A stretch of 64,000 bases of DNA, taken from Novosphingobium sp. 28-62-57 (GTDB lineage Bacteria > Pseudomonadota > Alphaproteobacteria > Sphingomonadales > Sphingomonadaceae). The notes beneath the pieces were generated by a model. The model saw only the letters and a list, made by a program, of their open reading frames with translations, did not search any database and was not told the origin of the DNA. The translations under genes and the position numbers were made by a program. This document shows, piece by piece, positions 1 to 8,445 of the stretch; the stretch's first letter is position 1, and each line of letters starts with the position of its first letter. The DNA lies in assembly GCA_002256985.1 (NCBI GenBank), contig NCGO01000015.1:1-64000 (forward strand). The letters are read 5' to 3'.

Positions 1-99
1 GTCGGTCACTATGCGACGGCATGGCTCCCTCCTCTCGCCTCGCGCTGGGCCAAAATTGGCTCCGTCACGGTGGTGCAACCTAACGTCATCTGGCTCTAG
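1..99 (+). CDS. C-terminal end of an unidentified protein, cut by the window edge
   Basis: The first frame is open from base 1 and stops at the TAG at 97-99. The 32 visible residues end in VTVVQPNVIWL and look protein-like, with aromatic and aliphatic residues and mostly G/C third bases. The stop overlaps the stop of the convergent oxidoreductase gene by two bases, a common tail-to-tail arrangement. The family cannot be recognised from this fragment, and chance openness over 99 bases is possible. Confidence 0.4.
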   Translation, partial: VGHYATAWLPPLASRWAKIGSVTVVQPNVIWL

Positions 100-1367
100 G
101 CCGGAAAACTCATCCGGCTGTCCCAGCGTTTTGCCTTGCCCGAACGCATAGCCTGTTCCCCCAACAGGCTGGCGACCGACGAATTGTAGGCTTCTCGCAG
201 ATGCCCCGGCAACGGCTGCCTGTTTCGGACAGCATCGGCAAAGCCTTCAAACTGGAGCATGGATTCGTCATATTCGCCCCACGCCAGGTCCTCTCCCGGG
301 GTCGTGACAGGCAATTCCGGCCACCACGTGCGCCCGCCGATCGGAATCGGCCTGCGCGCATTGTTGGCGACATCCTTCGCCAGCTTCGCCAGCCCCGGCA
401 CCGGCGGCGCGGCTTCGCTATAGAACCGCCCGAGGGCTGGTTCGATCGTGCCCTTGGACCCCTGAATTTGCTCTTCGGCACCATAACGGCGATTGTTGAG
501 ATGCGAGGTGTAGACCAGTTTGCGACCGCCGGAATATTCAAAGATCAGCGCGACATGATCATACACATCACGGCCATCCTTCCAGAAGCAGATGCTGCCT
601 GATCCCATGACCCGTTCGGGCGCGCTATCGAAGACCCAATTGGCGACCTGAATCTGGTGCGTGGCCAATTCGGTCATCAACCCGCCTGAGAATTTGCGAT
701 AAAGACGCCAGTTCAGCCGCTCTTCCAGACCCGATCCAGCCGGCACGGGGACGCGCCAGCTGGTGTTGCGGTGCCAGCTTGCGCGCACCTGTGTGACCGT
801 TCCGATCGCGCCGGATCGCACCTTCTGGATGGCATCAAGATAGGTGGGGCTGAACAAGCGCTGATGTCCAATCTGCAGCACCCGGCCCTTGCGCTTGGCA
901 CCCTCCACCATCGCACGGCATTCGCCGATAGTGCGGGCCATCGCCTTTTCGCACCAGACATCAAGGCCCGCATCGAAGGCATCAAGCGTCTGGCGCGCGT
1001 GCCAGTGCAACGGGGTGGCAATCACCACAGCATCGAGCCCGCCCGCATCGATCATCGCCCGGTAATCGGCAAAGCGGCGCACCGGTTTTGGCATCAGTGC
1101 CGCTGCCTGATCGAGATGCGGCGCATAATCGTCGCATAGCGCAACGACCTCGCATCCCTTGGCCTGCATCAAATTGAGCAGCAGCGTGCGTCCGCGCCGG
1201 CCCGTCCCAATCACGCCAATCCGCACCGCGTCGTTGGCGGCAGGGCTTTGCGCTGCCAGAGCGGCCTGCACTGCCCATGGCGCCCAGCTGGACACTGCGC
1301 CAAGGCTTGCAACACTGGAGAACTGCGCCAGAAATTTGCGGCGGTTATAATCGGATGATCGGATCAT
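96..1367 (-). CDS. Tat-exported Gfo/Idh/MocA family oxidoreductase
   Basis: A 423-residue NAD(P)-dependent oxidoreductase of the Gfo/Idh/MocA family. The N-terminus carries a twin-arginine signal (NRRKFLAQF, residues 8-16) followed by a hydrophobic stretch, so the folded enzyme is probably exported with its cofactor. The Rossmann motif GVIGTGRRGR follows at about residue 51, and the family segment around EKAMA near residue 139 takes the place of the usual EKP. It is the last gene of a minus-strand operon: its ATG overlaps the ApbE-like stop by four bases. Family members oxidise or reduce sugars and sugar derivatives; exported ones next to DUF1080 proteins are suspected to make 3-keto sugars. 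The substrate is unknown. Confidence 0.88.
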   Translation of the reverse strand: MIRSSDYNRRKFLAQFSSVASLGAVSSWAPWAVQAALAAQSPAANDAVRIGVIGTGRRGRTLLLNLMQAKGCEVVALCDDYAPHLDQAAALMPKPVRRFADYRAMIDAGGLDAVVIATPLHWHARQTLDAFDAGLDVWCEKAMARTIGECRAMVEGAKRKGRVLQIGHQRLFSPTYLDAIQKVRSGAIGTVTQVRASWHRNTSWRVPVPAGSGLEERLNWRLYRKFSGGLMTELATHQIQVANWVFDSAPERVMGSGSICFWKDGRDVYDHVALIFEYSGGRKLVYTSHLNNRRYGAEEQIQGSKGTIEPALGRFYSEAAPPVPGLAKLAKDVANNARRPIPIGGRTWWPELPVTTPGEDLAWGEYDESMLQFEGFADAVRNRQPLPGHLREAYNSSVASLLGEQAMRSGKAKRWDSRMSFPA

Positions 1368-2233
1368 GGGATGGCCTCGGCCAGATCGCGTTGCAGGGCA
1401 CTGTTTGCAGGCACGGCGTGATCGACGATGATCGCCATACCGCCCTCACCCTTGATCGCCGCTACAAGGCAGGCACGCTCATCGGAGTGAGCCGCCAGAA
1501 GGGCAGTGCTGAAGATTTCGGCCCGGGCACCCGAGGGATGCGCCACGATGGCCGTGCGCGGCTCGGACACGGCGATGCCAGTGTCTGGCCGCAAGGTCGC
1601 CGTTTGTCCGGCCCCCTGTGATGATGATACCGACAAGCAGCAGTCGCGCAGCGCCAGCTCGGCCAGGCTGCCCTCAGCTCCACAAGGGTCAGGGATGGCA
1701 ATCGGCCAGTCCCCGCCCAGCGGATGCCCACCCCACAGCAGAATCGAACTGTCCCCCAGTGACAGGATAGCCGATTCAACCCCTGCCCCGGCCAGCACCG
1801 GACGGCAGCAATCGAGTGCGAACCCCTTGCCCACGCCCCCGAAATCGAAGGCTATCGCGCGGTCGGCCACAATCTGCTCCCCCGCGTCGCCAAGGCTGAC
1901 ATGGGCAAGGCCCGCCGCGTGCGGCCCGAACGCGGGGTCAAACAGCCCGCCGGTCTTACGGTGACCAGCAATGCTGGCTTGCAGCGCGTTGCGCAAGATA
2001 GGCTCGTCAATCACCGCCACGCCCCCGCCGCGCAGCCTCTCGTTCAGTTGCGTTGTGGGCGATGGGCGGTGAATGGTCAGCGCATCATCCACAGCATCGA
2101 TCACTGCCTGCAAGGCATTTGCCAGCGCGGCTTTGGCGCCATCACCGAACAGATGCAGTTCGATCCGGGTTCCCATCGCGGAAAAGCGATGCACGAATGA
2201 CGGGAGTGGCTGCGTCATGGTCAGATCGACCAT
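1364..2233 (-). CDS. ApbE-like FAD:protein FMN transferase, variant motifs
   Basis: A 289-residue ApbE-family protein (a second ATG five codons in, at 2218, is also possible). ApbE enzymes move FMN from FAD onto a threonine of target flavoproteins. The motif DFGGVGKGFALD (about residues 150-161) is the conserved flavin/Mg site. Other motifs are altered: the usual NLGG reads SLGDSS, and the D of the C-terminal ADALATA-type motif is replaced by E (RAEIFSTA). No signal peptide or lipobox is visible, unlike many exported ApbE proteins. It lies between two Tat-dependent oxidoreductase genes with overlaps on both sides, so it is translated with them. Whether it is an active transferase is open. Confidence 0.8.
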   Translation of the reverse strand: MVDLTMTQPLPSFVHRFSAMGTRIELHLFGDGAKAALANALQAVIDAVDDALTIHRPSPTTQLNERLRGGGVAVIDEPILRNALQASIAGHRKTGGLFDPAFGPHAAGLAHVSLGDAGEQIVADRAIAFDFGGVGKGFALDCCRPVLAGAGVESAILSLGDSSILLWGGHPLGGDWPIAIPDPCGAEGSLAELALRDCCLSVSSSQGAGQTATLRPDTGIAVSEPRTAIVAHPSGARAEIFSTALLAAHSDERACLVAAIKGEGGMAIIVDHAVPANSALQRDLAEAIP

Positions 2234-3528
2234 CCCGGTTCATAATCGACCGCCCAATACTTCATCGCCGCAGCATTGTGGGGCCGTCCGGTCGCGCTAT
2301 CGACCAGCAGAGTCTCGCCCGTGCGGTATGCCATATTGCCAAGGTGGCACAAGTTGGTGCTGATGTTGCCCTCATCTACCGGCGAGGCCTGACCTGCCCC
2401 CAGCCCGCGAATGGTATCGGCAAAGTTGCCGAAGTGCCGGAAATCCAGATCGCCAGCCCCCACTGTGTTGGTCGTCGCGCTGAGCGCAGCGGCATCCACT
2501 TTGGTACGCAGCGCGCCTGAGAGTTCGAAAATCTCATACCCATTGCGATCAACGATTGCCGAACCGGCCGTCCCCAGCAACAAGACCCCGCGATCCCGGC
2601 CGAACCGGCGCATTGCGTTGCAGCTGTGGCCATTCCAGGTGATGGTCCGACCGCCGGGATAATGCAGCACCAGATCGAGCGTATCGTACATTTCCCAATC
2701 GTCATCGCGAAAGAACTGGCGAGACCCTTGGGCGGTCACTTTTTCGGGGTAGCCGACACCCATCATCATGCGGGAAACATCAAGCTCATGCAGAGCGTTG
2801 TTGGTGATCTCGCCGGTGCCATATTCCCAATACCAGTGCCAGTTGTAGTGAACCAGATTGGTACGAAACGGCTTGCGCGGACGTGGCCCTTGCCACAGCT
2901 CCCAATTGAGCGTGGGTGGCACAGCCGCTGGCTGCGCACGCCCGATCGTGCCGCGCTTGTTGGCATACCATGTTTCGGCCCGATAGACCTCGCCGATTGC
3001 ACCAGCCTGCACCAACTGCGCCAGCGCAATCGTTTCGCGGCCCGACCGTTGCTGATTGCCCATCTGCACGATCAGGCCCGACCGCTTCTGGGCCGCGACC
3101 AGTGCTTCGCCTTCTGCCGGGGCGATGCCCAGGGGCTTTTCGACATAGACGTGCTTTCCGGCACCCAGCGCGTCGATCGAGGCCTTGACGTGCCAGTGGT
3201 CGGGCGTGGTCACCACCAGAACATCGATCTGCCGGTTATCCAGCGCCCGGCGGTAATCGGCGATCAACTTGGCGGCCGGGTCAATCACCTTGCCAAGTTC
3301 GCCCGCCCGCTTGGCAAGCACGGTCGCATCCACATCAATCAGGCTGGCGATGCGGCAATTCGGCGTTCCGGCGATGGCCTTGGACATAGCCGTGCCACGG
3401 CCGTTCAAACCCATCACGGCGATATTCAGCCGATCATTGGCTCCCATTACCCTGGCATAGCTGCGCGCCGACATTGACGTGGCTGCAGCGACAGTTGCCG
3501 ATGCGATGAAAGTGCGCCGGTCGATCAT
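2221..3528 (-). CDS. Tat-exported Gfo/Idh/MocA family oxidoreductase
   Basis: A 435-residue second Gfo/Idh/MocA oxidoreductase. The start MIDRRTFIASA is a twin-arginine signal with an Ala-rich hydrophobic core. The Rossmann motif is AVMGLNGRGTA (about residues 38-48), and the active-site EKPLG is near residue 132. The long C-terminal part with WHWYWEYGTGEI resembles exported oxidoreductases found with DUF1080 proteins. Its ATG shares one base with the stop of the DUF1080 gene (TAATG) and its end overlaps the ApbE-like start, so the four genes form one operon. Likely role: oxidation of a sugar or glycoside in the periplasm; substrate not known. Confidence 0.88.
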   Translation of the reverse strand: MIDRRTFIASATVAAATSMSARSYARVMGANDRLNIAVMGLNGRGTAMSKAIAGTPNCRIASLIDVDATVLAKRAGELGKVIDPAAKLIADYRRALDNRQIDVLVVTTPDHWHVKASIDALGAGKHVYVEKPLGIAPAEGEALVAAQKRSGLIVQMGNQQRSGRETIALAQLVQAGAIGEVYRAETWYANKRGTIGRAQPAAVPPTLNWELWQGPRPRKPFRTNLVHYNWHWYWEYGTGEITNNALHELDVSRMMMGVGYPEKVTAQGSRQFFRDDDWEMYDTLDLVLHYPGGRTITWNGHSCNAMRRFGRDRGVLLLGTAGSAIVDRNGYEIFELSGALRTKVDAAALSATTNTVGAGDLDFRHFGNFADTIRGLGAGQASPVDEGNISTNLCHLGNMAYRTGETLLVDSATGRPHNAAAMKYWAVDYEPGWSI

Positions 3529-4364
3529 TACCGTGCTCCTGCCAGATTGCGCAACTTGATGCTGCGGAACGACACCAGATCACCATGATCCTGCAGCAGA
3601 ATCGGGCCCTTTGGCCGCTCACCAAAGGCTGGCCAGGACTTGTACTTGCTCAGGCTTACCAGCTCGCGGAATGGCTGTGACCCGCGCTGAAAGGCCACCA
3701 CTTTTACGCCATTGAGCCAGTGTTCGACATTAGCACCGCGCACCACAATGCGGGCGTGGTTCCATTCACCGGGCGGGTTGACCGCCTTGCCCTGCGCGGG
3801 ATTGGCCAGATTGCGTGCCGGGATCAGGTCATAGAGCGACCCAATGGTGCGATTGCCATCCCGCCCAAGCTTGGCATCGGGGTGGCGTTCATCATCCAGA
3901 ATCTGGAACTCCAGCCCGATCGCCGAGCCTTCGCCGCGCTGCAACCCGGTATCGACGAAATACTTGATACCGCTGTTGGCACCGGGCGTGATGCGGAATT
4001 CAAGCGACAGCTCAAATTCGGTGAACTCCTCGATCGTGACAATGTCGCCGCCATTGCGCGATTCCGCGCCGCCTGAGGGCAGCACGCTCAACACGCCATC
4101 ACGGATCTCCCAGCCGCGTTCGGGAAAACGGTCCAGCTTCGCACCGCGCCAACCCGCGGTGGTCTTGCCGTCCCACAACAGCCGCCAGCCCGCAGCCACG
4201 TCTGCCTTGGAGAGAGTGTTGGGAGCCTGCGCCGCACTGGCCATGCGGGCCATTGGCGCTGCATCTGCCGCGGTTCTGTCGGCCACACACCCGGCCAAAA
4301 GCACAGCGGCACCTAACGGAAACAGGATGCCGCTCATTAGTAGGGGCATAGGGCGCATGTTCAT
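3528..4364 (-). CDS. DUF1080 (3-keto-disaccharide hydrolase-like) lipoprotein
   Basis: A 278-residue lipoprotein when started at the ATG at 4364, which has GGAAAG nine bases upstream; an open frame runs further up but lacks a good ribosome site. The signal ends in the lipobox VLLAGC (Cys26). The rest is a concanavalin-like DUF1080 domain: GWRLLWDGKT, GWEIRDGVLS, then FELSLEFRI and GANSGIKYF. Members of this family have been linked to 3-keto-glycoside hydrolysis. It is the first gene of the operon with two exported oxidoreductases, which fits a route where a sugar is oxidised at C3 and then cleaved. The exact bond and sugar cannot be read from the sequence. Confidence 0.82.
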   Translation of the reverse strand: MNMRPMPLLMSGILFPLGAAVLLAGCVADRTAADAAPMARMASAAQAPNTLSKADVAAGWRLLWDGKTTAGWRGAKLDRFPERGWEIRDGVLSVLPSGGAESRNGGDIVTIEEFTEFELSLEFRITPGANSGIKYFVDTGLQRGEGSAIGLEFQILDDERHPDAKLGRDGNRTIGSLYDLIPARNLANPAQGKAVNPPGEWNHARIVVRGANVEHWLNGVKVVAFQRGSQPFRELVSLSKYKSWPAFGERPKGPILLQDHGDLVSFRSIKLRNLAGAR

Positions 4365-4478
4365 ATAAAGCATCTTTCCGGCTTGGTTGCGTGGCGGCAT
4401 GGGCGCCTCGCGATAGGATGTGAGGCAGCGGGCCGCTGCCGATTATGGGAAAACTGGCGGGCGCTTCGCGCAACCTGC

Positions 4479-5357
4479 CTAGACCATGAGTCTGGCTTCA
4501 CCGAAGCGGACCCGTTGCTGGTCGATCTGCCGCTGCGCCTCTTCGATGACGTCGAGAGCGGTTGCCTCAAGAAGATAGTCAAGCACGCGGCCAAGATGGG
4601 CGCGCATTGCGGCGCGCGCGCCAGCGGGATCACGCGCGGCGAGTGCTTCGACGATGGCAAGATGCTCTGCCACCACCGGCTTGCATCCGGAAGCGCGCGA
4701 TTTTTCAAACACGAGCGCACATTGGGGCGAGCTGCGGCGCGTCTCCCACAACTGCTGCACAACCCCGATCATCGCACTGTTGTTGGTGGCCCGCGCAATG
4801 GCGAGATGAAACATTTCATCAACCGCCTCAGCATCATGGCCGCTGGCATTTTCGCGCTCCATGTCGTCAAGCAGGCGGCGCAGTTCGGCGATCCCATCAT
4901 CGGTGATCTGCGTAGCGGCCAAGGCGGCAACCTCGCCTTCGAACAAGAGCCGCGCTTCTGTAAGTTCGAATGCGCCGATGTCAGCAGGCACCCGCGCCGA
5001 CTTGGCGACCGACGCGTCACGCACATAGACACCCGAGCCAACCCTCACATCGACCAGCCCATCCAGTTCGAGTGCCATGACCGCCTCGCGGATGGTTGGG
5101 CGACTGACCGAAAAGCTGCTGGCAAGTTCCCGCTCTGCCGGCAACCTGCCGCCAACCGGGTATTCTCCACGCCCGATCGCCTGAGCAATGCTGGCCGCAA
5201 CCTGCTCGTAAAGCCGCCCGCCACGCCGGTCACGGGTAGAGGCTGCATCCGGACCGGCGGCCTGCTCAGGCAGCGTCGGCCGAGGGCGGATCGGTGTGAT
5301 GGATGACGCTTTACGAACCATGAGCCCGCAATCCTCTCGCAAAATTGGACAGATCAA
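4479..5357 (-). CDS. GntR family transcriptional regulator with FCD domain
   Basis: A 292-residue FadR-type regulator. The winged-helix domain spans about residues 47-115 (LYEQVAASIAQAI, then GGRLPAERELA and the recognition part VSRPTIREAV). The C-terminal helical FCD domain (about 130-270) holds ARLLFEGEVA and the metal-site histidines in MFHLAIARATNN and VVAEHLAIVEAL. Such regulators usually bind organic acids or sugar acids and repress nearby catabolic genes. It is transcribed away from manD over a short intergenic region, so it probably controls manD and perhaps the oxidoreductase operon below it. Possible ligand: a uronate or mannonate derivative (inference). Confidence 0.9.
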   Translation of the reverse strand: MICPILREDCGLMVRKASSITPIRPRPTLPEQAAGPDAASTRDRRGGRLYEQVAASIAQAIGRGEYPVGGRLPAERELASSFSVSRPTIREAVMALELDGLVDVRVGSGVYVRDASVAKSARVPADIGAFELTEARLLFEGEVAALAATQITDDGIAELRRLLDDMERENASGHDAEAVDEMFHLAIARATNNSAMIGVVQQLWETRRSSPQCALVFEKSRASGCKPVVAEHLAIVEALAARDPAGARAAMRAHLGRVLDYLLEATALDVIEEAQRQIDQQRVRFGEARLMV

Positions 5358-5425
5358 TTTATAGAAGTTGACAGATTAAATTGGTAAGTCAACTCTTGCG
5401 ACGTTCAAACAGGGAGTTTTCGGTC
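5340..5425. promoter_or_regulatory. GntR-manD divergent control region
   Basis: This AT-rich stretch between the GntR gene and manD holds two similar copies in direct orientation, TTGGACAGATCAATT (5345-5359) and TTGACAGATTAAATT (5368-5382). They may be regulator half-sites. TTGACA at 5368 could also serve as a -35 element for manD, but no good -10 box lies at the right distance. AGGGAG at 5411-5416 is the ribosome site that fixes the manD start at 5426. Confidence 0.45.
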
Positions 5426-6634
5426 ATGCGGATCACAGCAGCGCGGGTCATTGTCACGTGTCCAGGCCGCAATTTTGTCACGTTGAAGATCGAAACAGAT
5501 CAAGGCCTTACCGGAATCGGGGACGCGACGCTCAATGGCCGCGAAAAGGCTGTGGTGGCCTATCTCGAAGATCACGTCATCCCCTGCCTGATTGGTCAGG
5601 CCGCTGATCAGATCGAGCATATCTGGCAATATCTGTATCGCGGGGCCTATTGGCGGCGCGGGCCGGTTACAATGCGGGCGATTGCTGCGGTTGATGTGGC
5701 CTTGTGGGACATCAAGGCCAAGGCTGCCGGGATGCCCCTTTATCAGCTGCTAGGCGGGCGCAGCCGTGATCGGGTCATGGTCTATGGTCATGCCAATGGT
5801 GCGGACATTGCCGAAACCGTCGACGCTGTGGGGCGCTATATCGACATGGGATACAAGGCGATCCGGGCCCAAAGCGGCATTCCCGGGATCAAGGACGCCT
5901 ATGGCGTGGGCCGCGGCACGCTCCACTATGAACCGGCTGATGCAGCGCTGCCGAGCGAGACGACCTGGGACACGGCCAAGGCACTGGCCCATGTGCCGCA
6001 GCTGTTCGAAGCGTTGCGGACCACCTATGGCTTTGACCATCACCTGCTGCATGATGCGCACCACCGCTACACCCCGCAGGAAGCTGCCAGCCTTGCCCGT
6101 CGACTGGAGGATTTTCGGTTGTTCTGGCTGGAGGATCTGACCCCGGCGGAAAATCAGGCCGCGTTCCGGCTGATCCGCAAGCACAGCACGACACCGCTGG
6201 CGGTGGGGGAAATCTTCAACACCATCTGGGATGCCAAACAGCTGATTGAAGAGCAGTTGATCGACTATATCAGAACCACGGTGGTCGGCGCGGGCGGGAT
6301 CACCCATTTGCGCCGGATTGCCGATCTGGCGAGCCTTTATCAGATCCGCACCGGGTGCCACGGCGCGACCGACCTTTCACCGGTAACAATGGGCGCAGCG
6401 CTGCATTTCGATACCTGGGTGCCCAATTTCGGCATTCAGGAATACATGCGCCATACCCCGGAAACGGATGCCGTGTTCCCGCATGATTACCATTTCGAGA
6501 ACGGATTTCTCCATGTCGGGGATACGCCAGGCCATGGTGTAACCATCGACGAGACGCTGGCGGCGCGCTATCCTTACCAGCCTGCCTTCCTGCCGGTAGC
6601 CATGCTGGAAGATGGCACGATGTGGAATTGGTAA
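5426..6634 (+). CDS. manD: D-mannonate dehydratase, enolase superfamily (ManD type)
   Basis: The open frame extends to 5381, but the ATG at 5426 has AGGGAG ten bases upstream and gives a 402-residue protein, the length I recall for Novosphingobium aromaticivorans ManD. It removes water from D-mannonate to give 2-keto-3-deoxy-D-gluconate in glucuronate catabolism. Metal ligands Asp210, Glu236 and Glu262 and the catalytic residues Tyr159, Arg147 and His212 are all present at those numbers; the C-terminal HxxD-type segment [10 protein letters not shown] is intact. It is divergent from a GntR regulator. Some ManD relatives have low activity, but the full set of residues favours a true dehydratase. 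Confidence 0.93.
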   Translation: MRITAARVIVTCPGRNFVTLKIETDQGLTGIGDATLNGREKAVVAYLEDHVIPCLIGQAADQIEHIWQYLYRGAYWRRGPVTMRAIAAVDVALWDIKAKAAGMPLYQLLGGRSRDRVMVYGHANGADIAETVDAVGRYIDMGYKAIRAQSGIPGIKDAYGVGRGTLHYEPADAALPSETTWDTAKALAHVPQLFEALRTTYGFDHHLLHDAHHRYTPQEAASLARRLEDFRLFWLEDLTPAENQAAFRLIRKHSTTPLAVGEIFNTIWDAKQLIEEQLIDYIRTTVVGAGGITHLRRIADLASLYQIRTGCHGATDLSPVTMGAALHFDTWVPNFGIQEYMRHTPETDAVFPHDYHFENGFLHVGDTPGHGVTIDETLAARYPYQPAFLPVAMLEDGTMWNW

Positions 6635-6890
6635 GACCGCCGTGGCCCTCGCAACGCAGCCACGGCGCACAGTCGGTCAGCCAGCAAACTGCCTTGCGGA
6701 TCGTTGACAGGGTGCCTCGCCGCAAGGTGCCCAAGGCACAGGGCAAACGCTGCAGCGATCCCAAGAGCCAAGAGCCAGATGACCAAGGCTGCGCCGATTG
6801 CTGGACCTTTCCGTCCTGAAAGTGCGATCTCCCCCAGATAGGGATAGCGCTTCAGGCTGATCCTAACGTTCGGCGAGTTCTGCGCCGATG
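6574..6890 (-). pseudogene. Possible remnant of a small membrane protein gene
   Basis: Read on the minus strand, this frame gives LKRYPYLGEIALSG, a hydrophobic helix (about LVIWLLALGIAAAFALCLG) and then a polar tail that runs antisense into manD. The helix looks like a real membrane segment, but no ATG with a ribosome site precedes it, only TTG at 6786 and CTG further up, and the tail lacks protein character. It could be a decayed gene or chance. Apart from this, 6635-6862 shows nothing I can name. Confidence 0.2.
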
Positions 6891-7054
6891 CGTGAAATCA
6901 GCCTCTGCGCCACCGACCTGCGCAAGGGTTTGTCAGCCACAATCCGGCGCCATGTATTGTAACTTATGCCAAATCTGTCTTGCAATGCCTCGTCAGTAAG
7001 CGCGGGTCGGGTGCGATGCATGTGATCGACGATGGCGGTTGGCAGATGCTCCAT
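6863..7054 (-). CDS. Small helix-turn-helix-like protein
   Basis: A 63-residue basic protein. Residues 20-45 (ALQDRFGISYNTWRRIVADK) resemble a helix-turn-helix in which a short loop separates two helices, ending in a cationic segment RRSVAQRLISRI. It is downstream of the MHS transporter gene on the same strand with a 42-base gap (7055-7096). I do not recognise a named family; the length and composition suggest a small DNA-binding protein. No ligand domain is present. Confidence 0.6.
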   Translation of the reverse strand: MEHLPTAIVDHMHRTRPALTDEALQDRFGISYNTWRRIVADKPLRRSVAQRLISRIGAELAER

Positions 7055-7096
7055 GTCCTGATTCCCATTCCAACATGTCCAGAGGTCTCTGACAGG

Positions 7097-8437
7097 CTAA
7101 TCTTCGGTAATCGTGCTGGTCGTCTGGGTTTCGGGCATGCGGAGATATACGATCAGCGAGATGGCGATCATCCCTGTTACATACCAATAGAAGCCGCGCT
7201 CCCAGCCAGCATCCTTGAAGCTCAGCGCTACATATTCGGCCGTACCGCCGAAAATGGTGTTCGCCAGCGCATACGGCAGTGCAACTCCCAGAGCGCGGAT
7301 GTGGGTCGGAAACATCTCTGCCTTCACCACGGCATTGATTGAGGTGTAGCCTGTGACGATCGTCAAGCCGCCAAGTACCAGCAGAAATGCGATCAGCGGA
7401 TCGCGCGCGGTCTCCAGCGCTGTGAAGAGCGGATAGGTGCACAGCACGCCAAGGAGGCCAAAACCGATCAGCAGCGGTTTGCGCCCCACCCTGTCACTTA
7501 GAGTTCCGGCAACTGGCTGCAGCAGCATGAACAAAAACAGCGACCCGCCATTGATGCGAGACGCGGTTTCGCGATCGAAGCCGGTGGTGTTGACCAGGAA
7601 TTTTTGCATGTAAATCGAGAATGCGTAGAATGCCAATGTGCCGCCGGCTGTCATCAGCATGACTGTGAATGCCTCACGCGGATGTTCGCGAAACAAGGTT
7701 AGCATGCTGGATTTGGGTGCATCACTCGACTGGGTGTTGTTGAAGCTTTCCGTCTCTGCAAGACCTTGCCGGATCCAGAACACGACGACCGCCAAAGCGG
7801 CTCCGATGGCGAAGGGAATGCGCCAGCCCCAAGCATCCAATGCTGCCTCGCTCAGCATCGCTTGTAGCGCCAGCAACACCCCCACAGCCAGAAGCTGCCC
7901 GCCGATCAGGGTGACATATTGGAAGGAGGAGAAGAAGCCACGCCGCTTCTTGCCTGCCATTTCCGTAAGATACGTGGCGCTGGCGCCGTATTCGCCGCCC
8001 ACCGACAGGCCCTGCATGAGCCGGGCAAGCACAAGCAAAGCAGGCGCAAGCAATCCTGCGGATTCGTAAGTCGGCGAGATCGCAATCAGCAGCGATCCTG
8101 CGCACATCAGCGCAACTGACAGGGCCAGTCCGCTCTTGCGCCCTTTCCGGTCGGCATAGATCCCCATGGCCCAGGCGCCCAGCGGACGCATGAAAAAGCC
8201 GACCGCAAACACAGCCGCAGCCCCCAAAAGCTGGGCCGTAGGATCGTCGGAGGGGAAAAAGTGTGGGGCAAAATACAGCGTGAATGCCGCATAGGCATAC
8301 CAATCGTACCACTCCACCAGATTGCCCGTTGACCCACCGATTATGGCCTTCGTCCGCTCCCGCGTTGTCAACCCCTGGCCCTGCAGCGGGGAAGCGCTGG
8401 GAGCGAAAGAGCGATCCGATGATTTGCTAAACAACAC
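7097..8437 (-). CDS. MHS family MFS transporter, alpha-ketoglutarate permease-like
   Basis: A 446-residue major facilitator protein with about 12 membrane segments. Motifs of the metabolite:H+ symporter branch are present: GNLVEWYDWY in helix 1, YADRKGRKSG in the loop between helices 2 and 3, RLMQGLSVGGEYGAS in helix 4 and LSDRVGRKPLL in the 8-9 loop. Relatives carry alpha-ketoglutarate, citrate, shikimate or proline/betaine with protons. It begins at GTG 8437 with GAGGT eight bases upstream and follows the TonB-dependent receptor gene after only eight bases, so both are in one operon. The DctBD-like regulators start divergently beyond the receptor, which favours an organic acid as substrate (inference). 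Confidence 0.9.
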   Translation of the reverse strand: MLFSKSSDRSFAPSASPLQGQGLTTRERTKAIIGGSTGNLVEWYDWYAYAAFTLYFAPHFFPSDDPTAQLLGAAAVFAVGFFMRPLGAWAMGIYADRKGRKSGLALSVALMCAGSLLIAISPTYESAGLLAPALLVLARLMQGLSVGGEYGASATYLTEMAGKKRRGFFSSFQYVTLIGGQLLAVGVLLALQAMLSEAALDAWGWRIPFAIGAALAVVVFWIRQGLAETESFNNTQSSDAPKSSMLTLFREHPREAFTVMLMTAGGTLAFYAFSIYMQKFLVNTTGFDRETASRINGGSLFLFMLLQPVAGTLSDRVGRKPLLIGFGLLGVLCTYPLFTALETARDPLIAFLLVLGGLTIVTGYTSINAVVKAEMFPTHIRALGVALPYALANTIFGGTAEYVALSFKDAGWERGFYWYVTGMIAISLIVYLRMPETQTTSTITED

Positions 8438-8445
8438 AGCAGACC

